From NCBI GenBank assembly GCA_016715885.1, contig JADJXL010000001.1:248001-312000 (forward strand): 64,000 nucleotides of DNA, written 5' to 3'. A model generated the notes under the pieces. That model saw only the letters and a program-made list of their open reading frames with translations. It did not search any database and was not told the DNA's origin. Position 1 is the first letter of the stretch; each line of letters begins with the position of its first letter. A program made the position numbers and the translations under genes. Below, piece by piece: positions 54,458-63,056 of the stretch. This DNA comes from Polyangiaceae bacterium. GTDB taxonomy: Bacteria > Myxococcota_A > Polyangia > Polyangiales > Polyangiaceae.

Positions 54458-56248
54458 ATGAAGATCCCCTACGGCAACGCCGACTTCGCCGACATTCGCA
54501 GACGAGGCATGTTCTACGTCGACAAGACGCCGTTTCTTGCGGAGCTCGAGAACGACGAGCTTGGCTACAAGTTCCTCATCTTCCTGCGACCACGACGGTT
54601 TGGCAAGTCGTCGCTCGTCAGCCTGCTCGAGAACTACTACGGCATGCACCGGGTGAACGAATTCGATGAGCTCTTCCGGGGCTTGTGGGTCCACGAGCAT
54701 CCCACGCCGGAAAAGAACAAGTACCTGATTCTCACGCTGGACTTTTCCCAAATGGGCGCCGGCGGCGGCTCGCGGGAACGCCTCGAAGAAAGCTTCCTCG
54801 ACGCGATGCGTAGCTCGGTAAAAACGTTGTGCTTGCGCCATCGCGATCGTTTCCCGGAATTGGGCAAGATGTATTCCGAATTGATGATTTACAAGTCGGC
54901 GACGGGAATGCTGGCGGATCTGCTCGGTATTGCCGCAGGACTTGGCGAACAGATTTACATCTTGATCGACGAATACGACACGTTTGCGAATGATTTGTTG
55001 TCGGCGGGCAACGTGGATCTTTATGCAGCCGTCACCGACAAGGCGGGCTTCGTACGAGAATTTTATCGAGCCATCAAGGTGGGAACTCGAAGCGGCGCCG
55101 TCGGGCGCCTATTCGTCACGGGCGCGACGCCGATATTGCTGGACGACTTGATGACGGGATTCAACATCGTCACGAACATCTCGAATCGCGCTCGATTCAA
55201 CGCACTCGTTGGATTCACGCGTGCAGACGTGGAACGAGCCGTGGACGAGCTGCTCGCGTCGCGACCGGAGTTGTCTGCGGTCGAAGGAATCGGTGATCGC
55301 GCCAAGCTGCTCGAAGTGCTCGAGCAGTACTACGATGGGTATCGTTTTTCACCCATGGCCACGGAGCGCGTTTTCAATTCGGATCTCGTCCTTCATTTCT
55401 TGCGGGATCTGGCGGACCTCGGGGCCTACCCCACGCAGATGCTCGATCCAAATGCTCGCACCGACTACCGAAAGCTCCACGCTCTTTGGGCCACGGCAGG
55501 GAAAGCTCCGGAGGAACGGCGTCAGGTGCTCGAAACGGTCCTCAATGAAAATCACGTCTGGAGCGACCTCGTGGAGCAGTTCGGGCGAAAAACCATTTCG
55601 ACGACGAGTCAATTCGTATCGCTGATGTATTACACGGGGATGCTCACGCTGAGCACCGATCCACCGGAAGGCATTCTCGTTCGATTCGAAACGCCCAACC
55701 GAGTCATTCGCGAGCTCGGGTGGGAGCATTACGCGCAACTGCTCCAGGATCTCGAAGGAGTCGACTTGACGGGCCAGCCGGTGAGCGTGGCCCTTCGAAC
55801 CATGGCAAAAACGGGCGATATCGGGCCGTTGCTCGACGTATTGCGCGAAAATGTCCTGAAGGTGCTGGGATTGAAAGATCTGCGCCGATACAATGAAAAG
55901 TCGATGAAAATGTTGCTCATCGGGGCCATCGTCCCGACGGGCATGTTTTACGTGCTCAGCGAAAAAGAATTCGCCCAAGGGTATACGGATCTGTTCCTGA
56001 GCCCGATGCCGCAGTTGCCGAATGGCAAGTATGCCTGGATCATCGAGCTGAAGTATTTGCAAGCGACCGCGACCGAGGCACACGTGCGTGCTGCGGTCGA
56101 CGAGGCAGAAGGGCAGCTTCGCAAGTATTCATCGGACGCGCAGCTCTTGCCGATGCTGACGCGGGGCCTCGAGCTGAAGGCCGGGACGCTCGTTTTCGTG
56201 GGTTGCAAGGACGTGCAGTGGTGGCCGTTTACGGCGCCCCGTGATTAG
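54458..56248 (+). CDS. AAA-ATPase-like / PD-(D/E)XK nuclease-like protein (DUF1703)
   Basis: A 596-residue protein from ATG 54458 (GAGAGGG upstream). The N-terminal AAA-ATPase-like domain starts IPYGNADFADIRRRGMFYVD and KTPFLAEL, has the P-loop FLRPRRFGKSSLVSLL and Walker B YILIDEYDTFAND, and the block LFVTGATPILLDDLMTGFN. The C-terminal DUF1703 PD-(D/E)XK-like domain ends with YAWIIELKYLQA (the ExK of the fold) and a Cys/Trp tail. Members are scattered and often multi-copy, with unknown function, possibly in mobile-element or defence biology. Three palindromes lie 275-375 bases upstream of the start. Confidence 0.88.
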   Translation: MKIPYGNADFADIRRRGMFYVDKTPFLAELENDELGYKFLIFLRPRRFGKSSLVSLLENYYGMHRVNEFDELFRGLWVHEHPTPEKNKYLILTLDFSQMGAGGGSRERLEESFLDAMRSSVKTLCLRHRDRFPELGKMYSELMIYKSATGMLADLLGIAAGLGEQIYILIDEYDTFANDLLSAGNVDLYAAVTDKAGFVREFYRAIKVGTRSGAVGRLFVTGATPILLDDLMTGFNIVTNISNRARFNALVGFTRADVERAVDELLASRPELSAVEGIGDRAKLLEVLEQYYDGYRFSPMATERVFNSDLVLHFLRDLADLGAYPTQMLDPNARTDYRKLHALWATAGKAPEERRQVLETVLNENHVWSDLVEQFGRKTISTTSQFVSLMYYTGMLTLSTDPPEGILVRFETPNRVIRELGWEHYAQLLQDLEGVDLTGQPVSVALRTMAKTGDIGPLLDVLRENVLKVLGLKDLRRYNEKSMKMLLIGAIVPTGMFYVLSEKEFAQGYTDLFLSPMPQLPNGKYAWIIELKYLQATATEAHVRAAVDEAEGQLRKYSSDAQLLPMLTRGLELKAGTLVFVGCKDVQWWPFTAPRD

Positions 56249-56270
56249 CACGGGTGAGGCGTGAGGCGTG

Positions 56271-58526
56271 TCACGCCGACACTTTGGTCACCGTGTACGC
56301 CGTCATGTTCACGATCATCTCCACCGAGATGTCACGCGGCAACACCGTGACCGGCTTGTTGATGCCCAGCAATATCGGTCCCACCGCGACAGCGCCACCC
56401 AAGGCCGCAAGCACCTTGTACGCTGCATTGCCTGACGTGAGCGACGGGAAGATCAGCACGTTGGCCGCATCCGTGAGGCGCGTGAATGGGAACAGCTCCT
56501 TCAGCTTTTCCGCATCGAGCGCGATATCCGCTTGCACTTCGCCGTCGACTTCCAAGTCCGGGCGCGCTTTGCGAATGATGTCGACCGCGCGCGCCGCCTT
56601 TTCCGATGCGGGATGCGGCGCCGAACCGAAATTCGAAAACGACACCAGCGCAATGTGAGGACGAATCTCGAAAGCCTTCACCGCATCGGCCACCTGAATG
56701 GCAGTATCCGCAAGCGTCTCCGCATCCGGATCGATGTTCACCGTCGCGTCTGCGAAGAACTTCACGTCGTCCTTCAGGATCATCATGTACATCCCCGTCG
56801 CGCGCTTGACGTCCGGACGAATGCCAAGGATTTGTAGCGCAGGCCGAATGGTCTCCGGATATGGCATGGTCAAGCCTCCGACGAAGCCATCGGCATCCCC
56901 GTGCTTGACCATGGCCATGCCAAAGTAGTTACGACGCTTCAAGAGCCGCTGCGCCATGGCCATGTTGACGCCCTTGCGGCATCGTGCATCGTAGAAGTCC
57001 TTGACGTAATGGGCGAGCGTGGGCGCCTGCGCAGGTTCGAGGAACGTGGCGCCGCGAGATTCGAGCTCAATGTCGAGCTCTTCGCAGCGCGTCCGCAAAA
57101 GCGCCGGATCGCCGAGCAAGATGGGCTGCGCGATGCCTTCGTCGAGGATGATGTCGCACGCGCGCAGCACTTTGATGCTGTCGCCTTCGGGGAAAACGAT
57201 GCGCCGCGGGGTCGTCTTGGCGCGCTGCACGATTTTGCGCATCACCGTGTGATGCGCGCCTCCCATGCGCCGCTGCAGCCTTTCGCGGTATTCGTCGAGG
57301 TCGATGTTCACGCGCGCAACGCCCGACTTCATCGCTGCTTCGGCCACGGCGGGAGCGACCCACCAGAGCACGCGCGAATCGAAAGGCTTGGGAATGATGT
57401 AATCCGGGCCAAACCGGAACGATTCGGCCCCATACGCCTCCGCGACCGATTCCGGCACCGGTTCGTGCGCCAATTTCGCGAGCGCCGTGGCCGCCGCGAC
57501 CTTCATCGTTTCATTGATGTCCCTGGCGCGCACATCGAGGGCTCCGCGGAAAATGAACGGGAATCCGAGCACGTTGTTGACTTGGTTCGGGAAATCCGAC
57601 CTTCCCGTGGCCACGATGGCATCCGGCCGCGCCGATTTGGCTTCGGGGTACGATATTTCGGGATCCGGATTCGCCAGCGCAAAGATGATAGGCTTGTCGG
57701 CCATGGTCTTCAGCATTTCGCCCGTGACGAGCCCTGCTTTCGAAAGGCCGAGGAACACGTCGGCGCCCTTCAGCGCATCGGCTCGCGTCCGCGCGCCGTC
57801 GTCTTTGCGGGCAAACCGAGCTTTGTATTCGTTGAGGTCGTCCTTGCGGCCGTCGTGAATGACCCCCACCGAATCGATCATCGTGATGTTTTCGAGGCGC
57901 ACGCCAAGCTCGACGTAGAAGTTTGCGCACGCAATGGCCGAAGCGCCCGCGCCCGATACGACGACCTTCAGGTCGGAGAGCTTTTTGCCAATGATTTCGG
58001 CGGCATTGAGCAGCCCTGCGCCGGAAATGATGGCCGTTCCGTGTTGATCGTCATGGAAGACCGGAATGTTCATCCGTTTGCGCAATGCCGCTTCAATCTC
58101 GAAACATTCTGGAGCTTTGATGTCTTCGAGGTTGATGCCGCCGAAGGTCGGTTCGAGCGCTGCGACGACTTCGATGAGCTTCTTCGGGTCGCGCGCATCG
58201 ACTTCCAAGTCGAAAACGTCGATGTCGGCGAACTTCTTGAACAAACATCCTTTGCCTTCCATCACGGGTTTTCCCGCGAGAGGTCCGATGTTGCCAAGTC
58301 CGAGCACGGCGGTGCCGTTGGAGATGACGGCGACGAGATTGCCGCGCGACGTGTAATCCCATCCCCGCTCGGGATTGTCCGCGATGGCCAAACACGGTTC
58401 GGCCACGCCGGGCGAATAGGCGAGCGTGAGGTCACGCTGCGTCACGAGGGGTTTGGTGGGTACGACTTCTATCTTGCCTGGACGCCCACTGCTGTGGTAG
58501 GCGAGCGCGTCTTGTTTTCTTTGCAC
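56271..58526 (-). CDS. maeB: NADP-type malic enzyme with phosphotransacetylase-like domain
   Basis: A 751-residue MaeB, the same size as the E. coli enzyme, converting malate to pyruvate and CO2. The GTG at 58526 is chosen because it starts the conserved QRKQDALAYHSSGRPGKIEV stretch. The malic domain has PVFHDDQHGTAIISG and the cofactor fold VVSGAGASAIACANFYVELG. The C-terminal 320 residues are a PTA-like domain (GLTMPYPETIRPALQILG, TDAANVLIFPSLTSGNAAYK) that is regulatory in MaeB proteins. It is divergent from the HAD-ATPase gene. Confidence 0.95.
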   Translation of the reverse strand: MQRKQDALAYHSSGRPGKIEVVPTKPLVTQRDLTLAYSPGVAEPCLAIADNPERGWDYTSRGNLVAVISNGTAVLGLGNIGPLAGKPVMEGKGCLFKKFADIDVFDLEVDARDPKKLIEVVAALEPTFGGINLEDIKAPECFEIEAALRKRMNIPVFHDDQHGTAIISGAGLLNAAEIIGKKLSDLKVVVSGAGASAIACANFYVELGVRLENITMIDSVGVIHDGRKDDLNEYKARFARKDDGARTRADALKGADVFLGLSKAGLVTGEMLKTMADKPIIFALANPDPEISYPEAKSARPDAIVATGRSDFPNQVNNVLGFPFIFRGALDVRARDINETMKVAAATALAKLAHEPVPESVAEAYGAESFRFGPDYIIPKPFDSRVLWWVAPAVAEAAMKSGVARVNIDLDEYRERLQRRMGGAHHTVMRKIVQRAKTTPRRIVFPEGDSIKVLRACDIILDEGIAQPILLGDPALLRTRCEELDIELESRGATFLEPAQAPTLAHYVKDFYDARCRKGVNMAMAQRLLKRRNYFGMAMVKHGDADGFVGGLTMPYPETIRPALQILGIRPDVKRATGMYMMILKDDVKFFADATVNIDPDAETLADTAIQVADAVKAFEIRPHIALVSFSNFGSAPHPASEKAARAVDIIRKARPDLEVDGEVQADIALDAEKLKELFPFTRLTDAANVLIFPSLTSGNAAYKVLAALGGAVAVGPILLGINKPVTVLPRDISVEMIVNMTAYTVTKVSA

Positions 58527-58767
58527 GCGGCGAGTGTACGTCGAAAACGGCCGCGAGGATATCCCTTCTTTCGAGAAAAACGGGCAACGTGGCAAACGCC
58601 GAATCAGCCCGCGTTTTCCTGGCCGTCGAGCACGCTGGCGCGTTCCTGTCGGAGCTGGTCGCCATGCGTTGGGTGTGGCCATGCTATCCGACCAACCACG
58701 CCGAGCAGGCTGCTCGTCGAAGCCTTGGTGATTGACGACCTGCCCGCGTCGCACAACGGTGCGTGCA

Positions 58768-60480
58768 ATGCGGTACCTCGCACTCGCCTGCGACTACGAC
58801 GGTACGATCGCCAAACACGGTACGATTGCCGAGGAAACGCTTGCAGCCATGGAGCGCCTGCGAGCCACCGGTCGCAAGATCGTGCTCGTCACAGGTCGCA
58901 TGCTCAATGACCTGCTGGCCATTCTTCCTCGGCCCGAGCTTTTCGATCGCATCGTTGCCGAAAACGGCGCCCTCCTTTATCGCCCCGTCGGTCGCGAAGA
59001 ACGCGTGCTCGCCGAGACCCCGCCCGCGTGGTTCGTGAACGAGCTACGCGACAAAGGCGTCGCTCCGCTCGCCGTGGGGCACGTGATCATTGCAACCCAT
59101 GCATCGCACGATCACACGGTGCTCGATGCAATTCGGGAAAGCGGTCTCGAATTGCGCATGGTGTACAACCAGGAATCATTGATGGTGCTTCCTGCCGAGG
59201 TCGGAAAAGGCAGCGGTTTGCAGATCGCATTGCGCGAGCTCGGAATGTCCCCGCACGAAGTCGTTGGTATTGGCAACGCCGAAAATGATCATGCTTTCCT
59301 TGGTTTATGCGAATGCTCTGCGGCCGTGGCCGACGCGGCCCCATCGCTCATCGAGGTGGTGGACGTCGTGACGAAAGGCCACGATGGCGCCGGTGTCACC
59401 GAGCTCATCGACAAGCTCGTCAAAGACGATCTGCGACACGTCGAACCGCGCCTGACGCGTCGCCATGCGCTGCTCGGAAATACGCACGACGGAAACCCGC
59501 TGTACATCCCGCCGTATGGAGGCAATGTTCTCATCGTGGGGCCGTCGGGTAGCGGTAAAACCACGTTTGCGATGGCGCTGCTCGAGCGGCTGGCGGAGCA
59601 ATCGTACCAATTCATTGCCATTGATCCCGAGGGCGATTATTCGCGATTCGAGGACGCCATCGAACTTGGTGACTTTCGGCGTGCTCCGAGCGTCGATGAA
59701 ATCCTGCGCGTGCTCGACAACCCCGATACCGACGTATCGGTCAATATGCTCGCCATCGCGCTTGGTGACCGTCCTGCGTTTCTCGAGCAGTTATTTCCGC
59801 GTTTGCAATCCATGCGTGCCCGCACGGGCCGACCTCATTGGATTCTCATTGACGAGGCGCATCACGTTTGGCCTGCGGCGTGGGGTCCCATCGCGCTCAC
59901 GTTTCCGCAGGAAGTCGGGGAGCTCGTGCTGGTGACGCTCCATGCGGACGAAATTTCGCCCGCGATTCTGAAGCATATTGATTACATGGTGTGCGTTGGC
60001 CCGATACCCGAGGCGTCCCTCGCCGAGTTTTGCCGAGCCACCGGAGAGTCTGTTCCGGCAATGGAAACACCTCCGCATCCCGGGGAAGTGCTCGTATGGA
60101 ATCGAGGTGCGGGGCATGCGCCGCGCAGGGTGGTTCCGGTACCTGGCCGTGCCGAGCATTTGCGACATTTGCGCAAGTATGCCGAAGGTAATCTGCACGA
60201 AAAGAGTTTTTATTTCCGGGGTCCGGGCGGACGGTTGAACTTGCGGGCTCGCAACTTGATCACGTTCATCGAGATTGCGGACGGGGTCGACGACGCTACG
60301 TGGCGCTATCATCTTGCCCGAGGCGACTACACGCGTTGGTTTGCCGAGGCGGTCAAGGATCCTGCGTTGTCCTCGATCGCCGCCGATGTGGCCGCGCGCT
60401 CGGAGCTCACACCGCGCCAGAGTCGAGCGCTCATCGCCGAAGCCATTGCGGCTCGCTACACGCTGCCAGCCAGGCCGTAG
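58768..60480 (+). CDS. HAD phosphatase fused to HerA-like P-loop ATPase
   Basis: A 570-residue fusion. ATG 58768 begins MRYLALACDYDGT, where motif I DYDGT is followed by motif II LVTGR and motif IV GIGNAENDHAFLGLCE: a HAD-IIB phosphatase of about 220 residues. Then comes a P-loop ATPase with NVLIVGPSGSGKTTFAMALL and Walker B WILIDEAHHVW, like HerA/DUF87 proteins, and an unassigned C terminus of about 160 residues. The HAD part probably hydrolyses a phospho-sugar or nucleotide, and the ATPase may gate it or act on nucleic acid. Related fusions exist but are uncharacterised, as far as I know. Confidence 0.85.
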   Translation: MRYLALACDYDGTIAKHGTIAEETLAAMERLRATGRKIVLVTGRMLNDLLAILPRPELFDRIVAENGALLYRPVGREERVLAETPPAWFVNELRDKGVAPLAVGHVIIATHASHDHTVLDAIRESGLELRMVYNQESLMVLPAEVGKGSGLQIALRELGMSPHEVVGIGNAENDHAFLGLCECSAAVADAAPSLIEVVDVVTKGHDGAGVTELIDKLVKDDLRHVEPRLTRRHALLGNTHDGNPLYIPPYGGNVLIVGPSGSGKTTFAMALLERLAEQSYQFIAIDPEGDYSRFEDAIELGDFRRAPSVDEILRVLDNPDTDVSVNMLAIALGDRPAFLEQLFPRLQSMRARTGRPHWILIDEAHHVWPAAWGPIALTFPQEVGELVLVTLHADEISPAILKHIDYMVCVGPIPEASLAEFCRATGESVPAMETPPHPGEVLVWNRGAGHAPRRVVPVPGRAEHLRHLRKYAEGNLHEKSFYFRGPGGRLNLRARNLITFIEIADGVDDATWRYHLARGDYTRWFAEAVKDPALSSIAADVAARSELTPRQSRALIAEAIAARYTLPARP

Positions 60481-60606
60481 AGCACGACCATTGCGGGGGT
60501 TCGTCGGGTACGACGATTGCAGCGATTGCACCGAGGGGCGGAGCTACAACGGAAAACCGTGCAGTCTCTGCGACTGCACTCAGCATTTCAACACGAGGGG
60601 GATACG

Positions 60607-61356
60607 ATGGAAAGCCGATTCAAGGAGCAGATCCTCACAGGGTTCGACGTGTGGAGCTCGGATGGTGAAAAGCTCGGCAAAGTCGTGGCCGTTCACGCAG
60701 ACTCGTTCGAAGTGGAAAAAGGATTCTTCTTTCCAAAGGACTACATCTTGTCCTTCGAAGACGTGCGCGAGCTTCGAGGTGATGAAGTGCATCTTTCGCG
60801 CACACGCAAAGAGATCGGTGTCCGCGGCGGGACGTTCGGGCCGATGGGCGAGCCGGAGGAGCATCCGTACGTTGGGCGAACCGGGGGGCAGTACGAAGGA
60901 GAGACCCTGGAGCAGGCGACCACATTGCAGCGCAGCGCCGAGGCGGGCAAGGTCGAAGAGATTCGCGTACCTTTGCACGAGGAAGAGGTACGCACGAGCA
61001 AACACACGGAACAGATTGGCGAAGTACGCGTGACCAAGCACGTGGTGACCGAGCAGCGGCAGATCAGCGTACCCGTCGCGCACGAGGTGGTCACGGTGGA
61101 GCGGATCCCGGCGACGGGGCACGTGGAGGCGACCTTGGGTGAAGGCGCCTTCCAAGAACAAACGGTGACGATGCCGATTCGCGAGGAAATGGTCGACATC
61201 GAAAAGCGGCCCGTCGTTCGAGAAGAAATTCGCATCTCGAAGGCTACCGAGGAGGAGCAGCAGCCCGTGAGCACGACGGTGCGGCGCGAGGTTGCCGAGG
61301 TGGAAGGCGGCCCGGCGGACGTGACGGAGGGAATTCCGCTGCGCAAGACGGGTTGA
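60607..61356 (+). CDS. PRC-barrel and DUF2382 (YsnF/AvaK-type) stress protein
   Basis: A 249-residue protein from ATG 60607. Residues 1-75 fit a PRC-barrel (GFDVWSSDGEKLGKVVAVHA ... FFFPKDYILSFEDV). The second half is DUF2382: VPLHEEEVRTSKHTEQIGEV, then TKHVVTEQRQISVPV and MPIREEMVDIEKRPVVREEI, in which strand pairs repeat. Members are general-stress proteins such as YsnF. A 150-bp palindromic repeat begins just after its stop. Confidence 0.9.
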   Translation: MESRFKEQILTGFDVWSSDGEKLGKVVAVHADSFEVEKGFFFPKDYILSFEDVRELRGDEVHLSRTRKEIGVRGGTFGPMGEPEEHPYVGRTGGQYEGETLEQATTLQRSAEAGKVEEIRVPLHEEEVRTSKHTEQIGEVRVTKHVVTEQRQISVPVAHEVVTVERIPATGHVEATLGEGAFQEQTVTMPIREEMVDIEKRPVVREEIRISKATEEEQQPVSTTVRREVAEVEGGPADVTEGIPLRKTG

Positions 61357-61357
61357 T

Positions 61358-61508
61358 ACCGGGCCTCGATTTGAACGCTCGCTTCGCGCGCGTGGGACGC
61401 GCGCTTCGCGAGGCTAGTTTACGATGGGGGGGCCGAGGCTCGCCTCCCGGTGTTTTTGCGCTTCGCACAAAAACACGGCGAGGCTCGGCCCCCCCAAACC
61501 CCCCCGAA
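61358..61508 (-). repeat. approximately 150-bp palindromic intergenic element, copy 2 (inverted)
   Basis: The reverse complement matches copy 1 at 16898-17043 over its whole length with few differences: the GGGGGG-CCGAGCCTCGCCGTG arm, the inner stem with GTTTTTG..GCGAAGC..CAAAAAC, and the CGCGCGTCCCACGCGCG hairpin. It starts 2 bases after the DUF2382 stop. The orientation relative to the upstream gene is opposite to that in copy 1. Confidence 0.85.
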
Positions 61509-61604
61509 ACGCCCTTTCATCAAACCGATCGCTACCCTAGACAGGTCTGGGCGTGAGCCCTGACTTGCCTTGTGTCCAGACTGCAAGTGACCCACGTAAA
61601 TATT

Positions 61605-61616
61605 TTGGATATCCAA
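61605..61616. promoter_or_regulatory. 12-bp palindrome upstream of efflux operon
   Basis: TTGGATATCCAA is a perfect palindrome in the only A+T-rich stretch of the interval 61509-61721, about 105 bases before the outer-membrane efflux gene. It may be a metal-regulator operator. A TTGACA at 61688-61693 could be the -35 box, but the -10 is weak. Confidence 0.3.
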
Positions 61617-61721
61617 GTACTTTCCGCAAAAATTTCGCACGATTCGCCCAACATTGCGTTAGGAGCCAACATTTTCACTCTGTACGCTTGACATCGGTGG
61701 ATCGATCGGTAAGTTGAGACC

Positions 61722-63056
61722 ATGTTTTCCTTTGACATCAAACCATTTGCATGCGGGCGAACAGGGTGCCGAAGGAATCAGTGGACGCGAACAGCACTCG
61801 TCATCATGGGTGCATCGAGCGTTTTTCTCGCAGCAAACCCCAGTTTCGCAGCAAACCAGGACGAGACGTTCCAAGCGGCGGCGACGACCGATGGCGAACC
61901 GTTACCAGACATCGAACGTGTATTGAATCTCGCAAAAGAAGCCGCGCCAGACGTCGTGAGCGCCAGGATGTACGTGGGCGTCGCAAATGCATCCTACGCG
62001 GGCGCTCGGCTTGCCCCATTCGATAACCCGTACCTCGAAGTGTTCACCGATCGCGGGCGCGGGGGCGCGACGCGAGACCTGACGGTGCAAGCCAATTTAT
62101 GGATTCCCATCGAGGTGTCGGGTCAGCGTGCAAGGCGCATCGCGGAAGTCGACGCGCTCGTCGCTTGGCAGCGTGCAAACGTGGAATCGGCAAAGTTCGC
62201 GGCATCAGGCGATGCGGTGCGGGCCTATGGCATGGCATTGGTCACTGCGTCGCGTGTGAGCGTGCTCGAAGACATCGTCAGCGTCGCGCGCGCGGAGGCC
62301 GAACTGTATGCCGCGCGGCTCGCCGGCGGGGATGCCACGCTGCAAGACGAACGCTTGGCCAGCGTGGAGCTGGGACGAACGACCATTTTGCTCGAGGAAA
62401 GCCGAGCCGATATGGCGCGAGCTTTGGCAAGCTTGGCGCGCGTGACGGGCCGACTGTTCTCCGTGCCCACGGGGACCGCCGTGCTTCCGCCGCCACCGAC
62501 GAAACGTATCGATGCCGCGTCGGCCGAACGGCTCGCGGACAGCTCGGCGCACGTGCGGGCCAAGGCCCAAGAGGCCGACTACTTCGCTCGGGCGCGCGAC
62601 CGAGCGTCCGTCACGTCGCATGCGCCGGTCAACGTCATCGTGACGGCCGGACGCGGTGACCTCGGCGAAGCGCGTTTCGGAGGTGGCCTGTCGTGGACGT
62701 TCCCCATTCTGCGGCGAAACCAGGGCGAGCAGTCGCGCGCGGATGCAGAACGAACGCGCGCGCTCGCCGAAGCGGACGTGCAGCGCAGGGTGCTCGGTGC
62801 CGTGCTGCGCGGACTCGACAAGGAGCGCGAGGAAGTGCGCAAAGCGCTCGACGTCCTCGACAAGCTCACCGACCCCGCCGCGCATGACGCCGTCGAAGCC
62901 GCCGTCGCAACGAGAGCAGCCGGCAAGGGCGACACGCTTCGAGTGCTCACGGCTCGCCGAGATCTCGCCATGGTGCGCCTGCGCAAGCTGGACCTCGTGG
63001 CCCGCGAGTGGTCCATCGTCGCCGATATCGTCGCGCTTACCGGAGAATTGCCATGA
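61722..63056 (+). CDS. TolC/CzcC-family outer-membrane efflux protein
   Basis: A 444-residue protein with a signal-type helix (TALVIMGASSVFLAANPSFA) after a basic N terminus. The rest has long amphipathic helices with Ala/Glu/Arg and two repeated halves as in TolC proteins (NLAKEAAPDVVSARMYVGVA, ADAERTRALAEADVQRRVLG). It should form the outer-membrane tunnel of an RND metal efflux pump. The next gene, overlapping by ATGA, is the periplasmic adaptor. The inner-membrane pump (CzcA type) would lie beyond the window. It is shorter in the N-terminal region than E. coli TolC, like CzcC. Confidence 0.85.
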   Translation: MFSFDIKPFACGRTGCRRNQWTRTALVIMGASSVFLAANPSFAANQDETFQAAATTDGEPLPDIERVLNLAKEAAPDVVSARMYVGVANASYAGARLAPFDNPYLEVFTDRGRGGATRDLTVQANLWIPIEVSGQRARRIAEVDALVAWQRANVESAKFAASGDAVRAYGMALVTASRVSVLEDIVSVARAEAELYAARLAGGDATLQDERLASVELGRTTILLEESRADMARALASLARVTGRLFSVPTGTAVLPPPPTKRIDAASAERLADSSAHVRAKAQEADYFARARDRASVTSHAPVNVIVTAGRGDLGEARFGGGLSWTFPILRRNQGEQSRADAERTRALAEADVQRRVLGAVLRGLDKEREEVRKALDVLDKLTDPAAHDAVEAAVATRAAGKGDTLRVLTARRDLAMVRLRKLDLVAREWSIVADIVALTGELP

